From NCBI RefSeq assembly GCF_030531065.1, contig NZ_JAUNOQ010000007.1, positions 1 through 64,000 on the forward strand: a DNA stretch of 64,000 nt, read 5' to 3'. This document shows positions 6,888-15,541 of the stretch, piece by piece. A model generated the notes under the pieces. It worked only from the letters and a program-made list of their open reading frames with translations. It had not been told where the DNA came from and made no database searches. Numbering within the stretch: position 1 is the first letter of the stretch; each line of letters begins with the position of its first letter. The position numbers were made by a program, and so were the translations under genes. Source of the DNA: Phascolarctobacterium sp. Lineage in GTDB: Bacteria; Bacillota; Negativicutes; Acidaminococcales; Acidaminococcaceae.

Positions 6888-9374
6888 TTAAAATATTGCT
6901 AATAACGCCAACACAACCAATGCTCCTAAAATTGGCAGCAAGCAACCGGAGCTTTGCGAGGCTCTTGCAGTCTGCGCTTTACCGCGCCATTGCGCGGCAG
7001 CTTCTTTATTAACAGGAACATTACCCGTTCCCTGCTCCAAATATTCCGCTACCTTTTCCTGCGCTGCAATATGTCCTTGCTCAGCTGCTTTTTTATACCA
7101 TCTATATGCTTCTGCTTTATTTACAGCAATTCCGCCTGCTCCTTCTTCATAATACTTGGCAAGCATGTACTGAGCATCATCATAGCCTTGTTCCGCAGAT
7201 TTTTTATACCATTTTACAGCCTCGCTTCCATTTGCCTCAACGCCAATTCCGTAGTTTAAACACCTTGCCAAATTATATTGCGCATAAAGCTGCCCCTGTT
7301 CCGCCGCCTTTCTATACCATTCTACCGCTTCTTCTTCATCGACAGTTATGCCGCCCCCTCCTTCTTCCAAATAGCTACCTACCATATATTGGGCATTGGC
7401 ATCACCTTGTTCCGCCGCTTTTCTATACCATTTGTAGGCTTCTCCTTTATTGACGGCAACTCCCATTCCATCAAACAAGCAATCAGCCAAATTACATTGC
7501 GCATAAAGCTGCCCCTGTTCCGCCGCCTTTCTATACCATTCTACCGCTTCTTCTTCATCGACAGTTATGCCGCCCCCTCCTTCTTCCAAATAGCTACCTA
7601 CCATATATTGGGCATTGGCATCACCTTGTTCCGCCGCTTTTCTATACCATTTGTAGGCTTCTCCTTTATTGACGGCAACTCCCATTCCATTAAACAAGCA
7701 ATCAGCTAAATTCATTTGCGCTATCGCTAATCCTTGCTCCGCCGCCTTCCTATACCATTCTACCGCTTCAGATTTATTAACGATTACGCCTCCCCAGCCT
7801 TTTTCTAAGTATCTACCTACCCAATTTTGCGCTTCCGCATAGCCCTGCTCTGCCGCTTTTTGATACCAGGCAAATTTTTCTTCCGCATTAGAAGCGTAAT
7901 ATCGTCCCATAGCGTACTGCGCCGCCGCAAATCTTTGCTCGGCGCTCTTGCCAAACCATTGCAGCGCCGCGGCCATATCCCGCTCCGTTCCCACTGCGTC
8001 GTAATAGCAACGCCCTAAATTATATTGCGCCGCCGCCAATCCCTGTTCCGCCGCTTTAGCATACCACGAGCAGGCTTCCTCCGTCTTTTCTCTTGTTTCC
8101 AAGACGCTTCCGTATTCGTTTTGCGCACGCGGGTTGCCTTGCTCCGCCAAAACCTTGAGCCAATATTCGGCTTTGTCCGCATTGCCGCCGTCTTTATAAA
8201 AACGGTACATATTGATAAGCGCGCCTTCATGCTTTTTCAGAGCTGCCTTTTGGTAAAAATCCAAGGCTTTATCCGTATTTTGCAATACGCCGATGCCGCC
8301 GTCGTAAAGCACGCCCAACAGGAATAACGCCTGCTCGTTACGCCGCCCCGCTTCGCGCTCGCAATAATCTTGAATGGTAGCGATAGCAGTCCCCAAAATT
8401 TCTTCTATTTGTAGAATTTGCTGCTCGCTAGCAATATAAGCGGCGTAATCAACGTCCTTCTTCCGCGCGTTTTCTTCTTTCCAGGCGGCAAAATATTTAT
8501 TGAAATCGTTAAAATAATATCCCAATTCGTCCAAGAGCGTATTTAATTTGAAGACGTCGCGATGCGGCACCACCAACGTCATAATCGCCTCGTTCAGCGC
8601 CGATAAATTTCCTATTTGCTTTTTCAGCGCATTATTTTCTTTTTGCCCCTCCCAAGCGTACTTAGCCGAAATACCTATAACCGCCTGCACTTTGCCCTGC
8701 AAAGTTTTTTCGATTTTAGCCAAAAATTCCTGCGGGTCGTCTTCTTCCTCGTCGATAAGATCCATTTTATTAACCACGGCGATAGGTTTTAAACGCGGCG
8801 TCAAGCGATCCATCGCGGCAACTTCTTTCCTGCTAGCCGCCTGCATACTGGAAAACATCCACAAAACCGTGTCGGCCTTGTTTACAAAAGCTTCCGTAGC
8901 CGCCGAATGCTGTTCGTTGACGTCGTTCAAACCCGGGCTATCGATAATGCTGACTTGCCGTAAAATTTCAATGGGCATTTGCCGTTCCACATAATCTATA
9001 GATGCGTGGATCACGTTTTGCTGCGCGTCGTCGTTTACTGCCGTCAACCTGGAAAACTCTGCCGGACTATAAACCTTGCTATCGCCGTTGCGAAAATATA
9101 CTGTCAATTTATCCTGTGCACCATAGCACAGCTTGGTTACTACGGCTGTCGTAGGTTTAGCTTCCACCGCAGCAATTTCTTCGCCTACCAAAGCGTTAAT
9201 AAACGACGATTTTCCCGTAGAAAAAGAACCCATGACCATCAGCATCAAAGGTTCTTCCGTATGTTTAATAATTTCATCCAGTCCTGCGGCATATTTAGCT
9301 AACTGCTGCTTGCCCAGCTCCTGACTAACTGTTTGTAAACCGGCGATAACGTCTTTGACTTCTGCGATAAGCAT
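6888..9374 (-). CDS. Dynamin-like GTPase fused to Sel1 repeats, tail-anchored
   Basis: 828 residues. The N-terminal dynamin-type GTPase domain has G1 GSFSTGKSS (49-57), a G2 threonine in AKPTTAVVT, G3 DSPGLND and G4 NKMD. From about 345 to 800 there are 13 Sel1-like (TPR-related) repeats, recognisable by WYRKAAEQG and AQYxLGxxY. The last 19 residues are one hydrophobic segment (GCLLPILGALVVLALLAIF) with nothing after it, as in tail-anchored proteins. Sel1 arrays normally bind partner proteins, so this looks like a membrane-anchored GTPase with a docking arm. Two consecutive repeats are duplicated almost exactly at DNA level (7283-7720). First gene of a six-gene operon. Confidence 0.85.
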   Translation of the reverse strand: MLIAEVKDVIAGLQTVSQELGKQQLAKYAAGLDEIIKHTEEPLMLMVMGSFSTGKSSFINALVGEEIAAVEAKPTTAVVTKLCYGAQDKLTVYFRNGDSKVYSPAEFSRLTAVNDDAQQNVIHASIDYVERQMPIEILRQVSIIDSPGLNDVNEQHSAATEAFVNKADTVLWMFSSMQAASRKEVAAMDRLTPRLKPIAVVNKMDLIDEEEDDPQEFLAKIEKTLQGKVQAVIGISAKYAWEGQKENNALKKQIGNLSALNEAIMTLVVPHRDVFKLNTLLDELGYYFNDFNKYFAAWKEENARKKDVDYAAYIASEQQILQIEEILGTAIATIQDYCEREAGRRNEQALFLLGVLYDGGIGVLQNTDKALDFYQKAALKKHEGALINMYRFYKDGGNADKAEYWLKVLAEQGNPRAQNEYGSVLETREKTEEACSWYAKAAEQGLAAAQYNLGRCYYDAVGTERDMAAALQWFGKSAEQRFAAAQYAMGRYYASNAEEKFAWYQKAAEQGYAEAQNWVGRYLEKGWGGVIVNKSEAVEWYRKAAEQGLAIAQMNLADCLFNGMGVAVNKGEAYKWYRKAAEQGDANAQYMVGSYLEEGGGGITVDEEEAVEWYRKAAEQGQLYAQCNLADCLFDGMGVAVNKGEAYKWYRKAAEQGDANAQYMVGSYLEEGGGGITVDEEEAVEWYRKAAEQGQLYAQYNLARCLNYGIGVEANGSEAVKWYKKSAEQGYDDAQYMLAKYYEEGAGGIAVNKAEAYRWYKKAAEQGHIAAQEKVAEYLEQGTGNVPVNKEAAAQWRGKAQTARASQSSGCLLPILGALVVLALLAIF
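7283..7720. repeat. 219-bp tandem duplication inside the Sel1 array
   Basis: Two copies of a 219-bp unit (73 codons, two Sel1 repeats) lie at about 7283-7501 and 7502-7720 and differ at only a few positions. For example, the sequence CGCATAAAGCTGCCCCTG occurs at 7281 and again at 7500. The high identity compared with the other, diverged repeats points to recent duplication and possible length variation between strains. Confidence 0.9.
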
Positions 9375-9558
9375 TTAAACAATCCCCCTGTAATATTGCT
9401 TTATAAATTACTGTTTCTTCCCATACAATAAAATCCCGCTGCGCTTCTTTAGCCGCCTGGCGCAATAAGAGTGCCGGGAAATATTTTTACATTGACGCCT
9501 GTACGCGCCAAATTTTTCTGACGGCTGCTACTGAAAAAAATGACACATATTCAATTTT

Positions 9559-9586
9559 AGTATAGCACCCCGTCCCCCCCGGTCAA
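9559..9586 (-). promoter_or_regulatory. Promoter of the dynamin operon, G7 spacer
   Basis: Reading on the minus strand: -35 TTGACC (9586-9581), 16-bp spacer starting with seven G (9580-9574), then an extended -10 TGC-TATACT (9564-9559). The start site would be near 9552, leaving a leader of about 180 nt. A homopolymer in the spacer changes -35/-10 distance when it slips. The tpsB promoter has the same tract. Confidence 0.75.
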
Positions 9587-9611
9587 GCAAAAGTGCATCG
9601 AGCACTTTTGC
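9587..9611. promoter_or_regulatory. Perfect palindrome abutting the -35 box
   Basis: GCAAAAGTGC and GCACTTTTGC face each other across a 5-nt loop (9597-9601), ending exactly where the -35 hexamer begins. It could be an operator. A wider inverted relation (GCCTTGAA near 9610 and TTCAAGGC near 9659) encloses GC-rich DNA and makes a larger foldable element. Confidence 0.45.
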
Positions 9612-9744
9612 CTTGAAGCGCTGTCGCGCGAAGCGTTGCCAGCGAAGCGCAAAACAAATTTCAAGGCGCTGCACGTTAATCTTTAAATCAAGCATGGTCT
9701 GTACTTGCACAACCAATCTAGCCCGGCTGAATAAACCGCAAGCA

Positions 9745-9777
9745 AAAACGCCGCCGACGTTGTGTCAGCGGCGTTTT
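9745..9777. terminator. Intrinsic terminator of the Wadjet operon
   Basis: A 10-bp stem, AAAACGCCGC/GCGGCGTTTT, with a 13-nt loop and flanking A/T runs lies 20-50 nt beyond the stop codon of the last Wadjet-operon gene (9797). It separates Wadjet transcription from the dynamin operon promoter. Confidence 0.85.
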
Positions 9778-9796
9778 GTTATTTGTAACGCTTATC

Positions 9797-10411
9797 TTAA
9801 TTCAGTTCTGCTTCGTTATCCTCAATGGGAACCAGACTGTTATCGGAAAATGTGCCTAACGGCAGCGAGCATCTTTCCAGCCATTCTTCTGTAGCTAATT
9901 CCGGGATTGGGTCTAATAAACATTTTCGTCTCATACAATCCCGGCTCATATCCACAAGCTTCTGGTCATAGTTAGTCTGCAAAACCTTAAAAATCTCCCA
10001 ACGCACATCATCCGGCAAATGCAGTAAAGTAATCTGCGTCTTACCGGCAAATTCATAAATATCCATCACTTTAAAGCGAGCTCCCCGCCCTGCTATGACC
10101 CATCCCCAGTTTTCATCGTCAATGCTGCCAAGATCGCGAAAATGATTACTTAAAATAGCGTAGCGATGCGTGGTAACCATGCCGCCCACTCTCCATGAAG
10201 CATCAGTAAAGAACGGCACTCTGATAATCTGCCCTGCTTTATAGGGAGCCATTTCTTCCGTAGTTAAATTTATATCGCGCACATAAATAGATAAGCCGGG
10301 AAATAGCTCATTTAACAAGTCTTCTATTATTTCTTTTGTTAATTCCACCGTCAGCCTGTTATCCTCCTTGTATATCTCAAAAGCTTTCAAATATTTTTTT
10401 ATCTGCGGCAC
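9797..10411 (-). CDS. Unknown protein, fifth gene of the Wadjet operon
   Basis: 204 residues, no family recognised. It begins 9 bp after jetD in the same direction and precedes the operon terminator, so it is probably cotranscribed with jetABCD. It is acidic and soluble with no signal peptide. Visible features are a PFFTDASWRVGGMVTTHRYAILSNHF segment and a central NWGWVIAGRGARF segment. The start is the first ATG (MPQIKKYL). Wadjet needs only JetA-D, so this may be an accessory factor, a passenger, or an unrelated gene. Confidence 0.75.
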   Translation of the reverse strand: MPQIKKYLKAFEIYKEDNRLTVELTKEIIEDLLNELFPGLSIYVRDINLTTEEMAPYKAGQIIRVPFFTDASWRVGGMVTTHRYAILSNHFRDLGSIDDENWGWVIAGRGARFKVMDIYEFAGKTQITLLHLPDDVRWEIFKVLQTNYDQKLVDMSRDCMRRKCLLDPIPELATEEWLERCSLPLGTFSDNSLVPIEDNEAELN

Positions 10412-10420
10412 GCTTTAATT

Positions 10421-11635
10421 TTATCTTTGTTCTCCCAAACTAACAATCTCCTGCTCCAGCTTGACGTTATGCTCCAGCATATAATCGACCAGCTCGCGCA
10501 GTTCCGGGTTCCCGCGCAAGGACGCCAGCCGTTCCCGGTCGCGCTGCGTCAAGGGCAGCAGGCAGCTTTGGTGGCGCGCGTCGGCCAGCTCCCGCGCCGA
10601 CATTTTGTACATGGCGAAGGGCGCGCCCGTCGAACGGCGCAGATGCTCGTAAATAAACAGGCCCCCGGCGTCGATATCGCCGAAATGGTAGTAACGCGCG
10701 CGCGGGTTATCGCGGTAAACTTTCTTCAAAAAATCCCGCTGCCCGCGCGACATAAAGCCGCCCAGATAAAAATACGCCGTGTCCGCGGCTTGCAAACGCT
10801 GGTAGGAAGTTTTATTTTCCACCGTCATGAAGGCGCCCGCGCGCACAGAAATTTTTTCGATACGCGCCAGCTCCGCCGCCGCGAACTCTATGCCGCCCTC
10901 AAACAAGCCGACGTCCACTTCGCGCCCCGCAATCGTCAAAACGATTGCTCCCTTCAGGCACAGACGCGGCTGCTCCTTATAAATTGCAAAGCGCTGCAAA
11001 ATTTCGTCGTTTAATTCTTCTTCGGCGCAAGGCGCGGCATAGCTCCGCCGCAAAATCGACGCGACCGCCTCCAGCGTATTTTCTTCAAAATATTTGCTGC
11101 CACCGTAAATCAGCATGGATGCTTCGCGCAAATATAATTGGCGCTCGTTGCGCTCCACAAAAAGCAGCGCCCTGAAAATATCCTCCAGCCTGGACAAATC
11201 CTTGGGAACTGCGCGCCTGGCCAACGCTTCTTTCAGCTTGGCGCATTCGGCGGTAAGCGCCCGCGTTTTGCCGTCGTAAGCGTCTATTAAGCGCCGCAAA
11301 TTTTCCAAAGCTTCATCGCGCGGCTCGTAGCCGTATTTTTCCGCGAGATATTTTTCTATCGCGCCGACGCTGGCGTCGACTAAATAAATTTTGCGAATCT
11401 CGCTGCTGAACGGAATTTTTTCGCACGTCAGCCAGCCTTTTTGCGCCAGCGACTCGACGACTGCGTTCACCGCCGCCACCTTGGCCAAATCGGCGTCGTT
11501 ATCGTTATATTTTTTATACAAACGGTTGGGCGCGAGCTGCGTGCGCCTTTGGATAAGATTGGAGCCGTCGTCCTTTTTGCTCCTGCGGTACTTTTCCACC
11601 AGCGATTTTAGCAGTTGCTCTTCATATTGCGGCAT
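10421..11635 (-). CDS. jetD: Wadjet system nuclease subunit JetD
   Basis: 404 residues. The C-terminal half contains the Toprim-like signature RYYHFGDIDAGGLFIYEHLR (about 315-334), with the DxD expected of topoisomerase VI A / DUF2220-type nucleases. The N-terminal part is the winged-helix/coiled-coil DUF3322-like region. In Wadjet systems JetD cuts closed circular DNA once the JetABC motor has extruded the plasmid, restricting plasmid transformation. It overlaps jetC by 14 bp. Catalytic residues look intact. Confidence 0.88.
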   Translation of the reverse strand: MPQYEEQLLKSLVEKYRRSKKDDGSNLIQRRTQLAPNRLYKKYNDNDADLAKVAAVNAVVESLAQKGWLTCEKIPFSSEIRKIYLVDASVGAIEKYLAEKYGYEPRDEALENLRRLIDAYDGKTRALTAECAKLKEALARRAVPKDLSRLEDIFRALLFVERNERQLYLREASMLIYGGSKYFEENTLEAVASILRRSYAAPCAEEELNDEILQRFAIYKEQPRLCLKGAIVLTIAGREVDVGLFEGGIEFAAAELARIEKISVRAGAFMTVENKTSYQRLQAADTAYFYLGGFMSRGQRDFLKKVYRDNPRARYYHFGDIDAGGLFIYEHLRRSTGAPFAMYKMSARELADARHQSCLLPLTQRDRERLASLRGNPELRELVDYMLEHNVKLEQEIVSLGEQR

Positions 11636-14600
11636 AAGCTTTCTCCTCGTGGAACTGGATGACGCCCAGCTGCATATCGCCCGCGCCGACGCGCAGGGCC
11701 GGCAGGATAACTTCGCATTCGTTGCCTATGGCTTCCGTTTTATCAGGCGAACAGAAAATCATCTGCAATTTCTGCCGCTTCATAAAATCCAGCATAATCT
11801 GCACGTTATGCGGGTCCATTTTCGCAAACGGCTCGTCGATAAACGCCAGGCGCGTGGAATTGGCCTTTTGGTTGTAGTACATCAAAAGCGCGGCGATTAA
11901 AATCAACAGGTACGGTATCTGCACCTCCGCGCCGGAATTGTAGCCCGTTTGCCTGGACAGCTTCGCCTTGCTGAGCACGGCGTTGCTGACGAGAATTTCA
12001 TATTCCATATAATTGCGGTAATCGGCAAAGCGGCTTATCAAATCTTCGCTCTTGCCGGACATGATGCCGTCGATAATCCGGCGCAATTCTTTTGCCAAAG
12101 CCTCGCCGCGTTCGTCGTCCGTTGCGGCGAAGCCTCCCAGCGTAAGTTCGCCTTCGCCCGCGCCCAGCTCCGTCCGCTCTTCTAAATATTTTGCGTACTC
12201 CAAAATTTTAGCGTAATCGCTGCCGTCCGCTTTGCCGCGCACTTCAAACTGGTACTTGGCGGCGAAGTTCAATTTGCTCAACTCCAGATTGATGCGGCGC
12301 AAATCGTCCTTAGCGGCTTCGCACAATTCGTAAACGCGCAGCACGAATTCTTTTTTAAAAACGCTTTCGTACTTAGCCGTCTGCTCCCGCAAGTTTTGCC
12401 GGACTTCCTCAAAATCGTCCATCCTGATATGCTCGAAGCGCGCCGCATAGTCGGCTCTGTCGGCAAAGTCCAAAGCTTGGTTTCTATTATCGTAAGCGCC
12501 CTTCAAGCTGTATAAAATTTCCCGGCTCTGGTTAATGCGCTGCTGCAAACGTTCGCGGCTTTGCGGCTGCAAAATGTTGCCGCGCTTCGCCCCGCCCAGA
12601 TAAGCGTCGTACTCTTCTTTGGCCTGCCGCGTCAAAGCGTAATCTTCAACTTCGCATTGGGCGAACGCTTCGCGCTGTTCCCGCAGCTCGGTCGCGGCTT
12701 TTTTAAGAAACGCTTCGCCCTGCTCCAGCTCGATTTTCAAAGACGTTTTCCGATAATGCAGTCGCTGTTGCTCCTCGTCGCAAACCTTTTTCTGCTCCTC
12801 CAGTTCGCCGAGCAGGATGGTCAGTTCCATAAATTCGCTGTTCTGCTTCTGCGCCTCTGCCAAATCGCGGTACTGTTTTTCGCTTTCACGTATCTGCTCG
12901 CGCAGCGCCTGCAATTTTTGCCGGACGCCGTAATCGTATTCGCCGAAAGCTTCCTGGTACTCCTGCAAGCGCTTGCGCAAATTTTCCGTGTCCTGTACGC
13001 GCGCCAGCAGCGTTTTCTTTTCCTGCTGCAAACGCGCGGCTTCTTTTTCCGCGCGCTTCCTGTTTAATTCAAAGATCCTGTGCCCCAAATAATAATAGCC
13101 GATACGGTCGAAGCGCAAAAAATAACTATCCATCGCTACGGACACGCGCCCTTCGACGGAAATGGCGTTTTCAAAATTACGCGCCTCGTCTAGCTTGACG
13201 CCGTGCATCCTGCCCAACTGGAAATCGAAATAGCGCTGCGCGACCCGGTTTTTAATTTCCAACTGGCGCACCACGGAATCGTTTTCCACTTTGATTTGCT
13301 TGCGCATTAAAAGCTTGGTGTTAAAGATATGCGCGTATTTGAATTTAGAGCCGTTCAAAACCTCGTCCGCGATATCGTAATACTGCGGCTCCACCAAAAT
13401 CGCGTAACGGCGCGCCCCTAAAAAAGCCTCGACGCTGTCGCGCCACGCTTCGTCCTTGAGGGCGACGACGTACTCACAGGCAAATTTAGCCTGCGCCTGT
13501 AAATTGCGTTTCGCTAATTCTCTGTTGATTTCCTCGCGCAGGCCCACGTAATCGGGGATGTTTTGGTAAGCGTTGCGGTGTTTCCTGCAATCCTCGATAA
13601 TTTTATATTGCGCGGCCAGATTTTTTTCTAAGCTCGCCAGGTCGTCGCGCATTTTGCGCAGCTCCCCTACCTGCCCGTCGTAAAATTCAAAAACGAAATT
13701 ACGCAAGGAGGCCGCGGCCTTTTGCTTAACGGCTTCCGCATAATCCGCGCTGAGCAAATTTGCCAAAACGTCCTTTTCTTCGACGTTCGCCCCGTGGCTT
13801 TGCAAAACCTGCAGCAAGCCGTCTACCTGCCGCTGAAAACGCTCCAGCTTCGCCGACTTTTCTTCCAGCTCGCGCTTTTGCTTTTGCAAAATTTGCAGCC
13901 GCTCCCGCGCTTTTTCTAAAAGCTGCGCGCAATCCATGCGGCTCAGACCGGCTTCCGTTTCGCGCAGCTTACCGGCGATAAAATTACTTTTGTCCTCCGC
14001 TTCGCGCAGCGCCTGCCCGACGGTCTCCGCTTCCCGCCGCGTCAGCTCCGCTTCCTGCTCGCGCTGCGCGATAGCGTTTGCTAAATCCTTCAGCCCTTTA
14101 TAAACGATTTTGATATCGTCGCGCTTTAACAGCTTTTCTTCGTTATCCAGCGCGTCGAACGCCTGCAAAATCGCCTGCAAATCGTCCATTTCCCGGCTGA
14201 TAACTTCAAAACCGCTTTGCAATTTTGCGATATTTTCTTTGGCTTCGATAAGCTTGGCAAAATCCACCGCGCGCTCCGCCAAAACGCTATTGCGGATAAA
14301 TTCGTCGATTTTCGCTTCCGGTTTATAAGTCATCAGCCCGCGCAATTTGCGCAAATAAATCTGCAAATTATGCGAATCCAGCTTCAAGCCCGTCATGCGC
14401 AAAAATTTTTGCAAGCCCTGCTCCCTGTTCAGCAGCTCTACTTTATAACGCTGGCGGAACTGCGTCGCGCTGTACGGCAGCAGCAAACCGTCCTGCGTAT
14501 AAGTATGCTCGACCTTATCTAAAGCCGCGTTATCCAGCGCGTACCTGAAAACCTGGCAGTTATTGCTGGGCGGGGTTTCGATAATCGTGCCCAGAATAAA

Positions 14601-14924
14601 ATTTTTCTTCGCCACCTCGTCGTAATATTCCAAAGCGATATGCGTATAAACATTGGGCGCTTTATCCGCCGGGCGCATATAGGTAGTGTTGGTAGCGTCC
14701 AGCAAGCCGCGCGTATAGGAAGAAATCGTGCGGCTACGCTCGCCCTTGATATCGGAAGATTTATTAAAGACCGTGTCGCCGTAAGCGGCGTATTTGATGG
14801 CGTCCAACAGCACGGATTTGCCGTTGCCGTTCTTACCCGCGATGAGCGTAAAAAAGCCTATGGGAGCGGTAATATTCGTAAAGCCGTACCAATTTATTAA
14901 CCGCACTTTCTTGAGCAGTATCAT
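11622..14924 (-). CDS. jetC: Wadjet SMC-like ATPase JetC
   Basis: 1100 residues. Walker A is GKNGNGKS at about 31-38. Long coiled coils surround a central hinge-like segment (about 480-620). A C-terminal ATPase half carries the signature-like SGAEVQIPYLL and Walker B LAFIDEPFAKMD. This is the MukB-like SMC protein of Wadjet, which forms the loop-extruding motor with JetA (kleisin) and JetB. Adjacent genes overlap by 4 and 14 bp, so the subunits are translationally coupled. The length fits the family. Confidence 0.9.
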   Translation of the reverse strand: MILLKKVRLINWYGFTNITAPIGFFTLIAGKNGNGKSVLLDAIKYAAYGDTVFNKSSDIKGERSRTISSYTRGLLDATNTTYMRPADKAPNVYTHIALEYYDEVAKKNFILGTIIETPPSNNCQVFRYALDNAALDKVEHTYTQDGLLLPYSATQFRQRYKVELLNREQGLQKFLRMTGLKLDSHNLQIYLRKLRGLMTYKPEAKIDEFIRNSVLAERAVDFAKLIEAKENIAKLQSGFEVISREMDDLQAILQAFDALDNEEKLLKRDDIKIVYKGLKDLANAIAQREQEAELTRREAETVGQALREAEDKSNFIAGKLRETEAGLSRMDCAQLLEKARERLQILQKQKRELEEKSAKLERFQRQVDGLLQVLQSHGANVEEKDVLANLLSADYAEAVKQKAAASLRNFVFEFYDGQVGELRKMRDDLASLEKNLAAQYKIIEDCRKHRNAYQNIPDYVGLREEINRELAKRNLQAQAKFACEYVVALKDEAWRDSVEAFLGARRYAILVEPQYYDIADEVLNGSKFKYAHIFNTKLLMRKQIKVENDSVVRQLEIKNRVAQRYFDFQLGRMHGVKLDEARNFENAISVEGRVSVAMDSYFLRFDRIGYYYLGHRIFELNRKRAEKEAARLQQEKKTLLARVQDTENLRKRLQEYQEAFGEYDYGVRQKLQALREQIRESEKQYRDLAEAQKQNSEFMELTILLGELEEQKKVCDEEQQRLHYRKTSLKIELEQGEAFLKKAATELREQREAFAQCEVEDYALTRQAKEEYDAYLGGAKRGNILQPQSRERLQQRINQSREILYSLKGAYDNRNQALDFADRADYAARFEHIRMDDFEEVRQNLREQTAKYESVFKKEFVLRVYELCEAAKDDLRRINLELSKLNFAAKYQFEVRGKADGSDYAKILEYAKYLEERTELGAGEGELTLGGFAATDDERGEALAKELRRIIDGIMSGKSEDLISRFADYRNYMEYEILVSNAVLSKAKLSRQTGYNSGAEVQIPYLLILIAALLMYYNQKANSTRLAFIDEPFAKMDPHNVQIMLDFMKRQKLQMIFCSPDKTEAIGNECEVILPALRVGAGDMQLGVIQFHEEKAYAAI

Positions 14925-15541
14925 ACGCGCTCCTCCTCTTCCGCCGTTTCCGCGCCGTCAGCTTCCTTCATATATTCTTGCGCCGTCGTTTTAAACTGCG
15001 CCAGGTCCCAGCTGAATTGCAGGGACGGGTACAAGGTTATTTCCTGTTCTTCGCTGTCGTCGTCCTCGTCGTAATCGATAAGATTATACTTTTTGAATAA
15101 TTTAAAGGCTACGCGCAGTTCCGTGCTAATCACCGGCACGCCGAAGAATTTTATTTTATCGATGATATCGCCCTTGGCGGCCGTGATTCTTTCGCTGTAG
15201 CCCACGTTTTCCAAATAAATTTTCCACAACACCAACAGCAGATGATATTGCAAAGTAGAAAAGCGCACTACGTTGGCCTGCTTGAGCCCGACTTCGTTTT
15301 CGTCCTCTTCATTAGCTATAAGCATGGCCAGACCGATTTTATCGTCGACGTGCAGATCGAAACCCATGGCGCGCAAATAAACCGCCAAATCCTGCCTGTT
15401 GGCTTCCCGCGACGCGAACGCGTATAACTTGGCGTCCTTATCGCGCAGCAAAAAAGTTCCTTCCAATAATTTACGCACGCAGCGTTTAAAAAGCAGCGCG
15501 TATTCTTCTCTAATCGTTAATTGCAAATTTATTTCGTTCAT
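14921..15541 (-). CDS. jetB: Wadjet subunit JetB (DUF4194-like)
   Basis: 206 residues, MukE-like small subunit. It has a tandem winged-helix character, with the segment LQYHLLLVLWKIY in the middle and an acidic tail (DEDDDSEEQE) before the last strand. It lies between jetA and jetC with 4-bp overlaps on both sides. In the known complex JetB bridges the JetA kleisin and helps clamp DNA. The assignment rests mainly on gene order and size, supported by the winged-helix pattern. Confidence 0.8.
   Translation of the reverse strand: MNEINLQLTIREEYALLFKRCVRKLLEGTFLLRDKDAKLYAFASREANRQDLAVYLRAMGFDLHVDDKIGLAMLIANEEDENEVGLKQANVVRFSTLQYHLLLVLWKIYLENVGYSERITAAKGDIIDKIKFFGVPVISTELRVAFKLFKKYNLIDYDEDDDSEEQEITLYPSLQFSWDLAQFKTTAQEYMKEADGAETAEEEERV

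Noticed and set aside
7278-7709. CRISPR-like periodic repeat
   Set aside because: The period is 219 bp and in frame with Sel1 codons, with no short repeats or unique spacers; it is a coding duplication.
9375-9520. Possible short coding remnant in the leader of the dynamin operon (frame reading LLRQAAKEAQRDFIVWEE)
   Set aside because: It has no start codon with a ribosome binding site, and the frame runs into the dynamin gene out of phase; too short to support.
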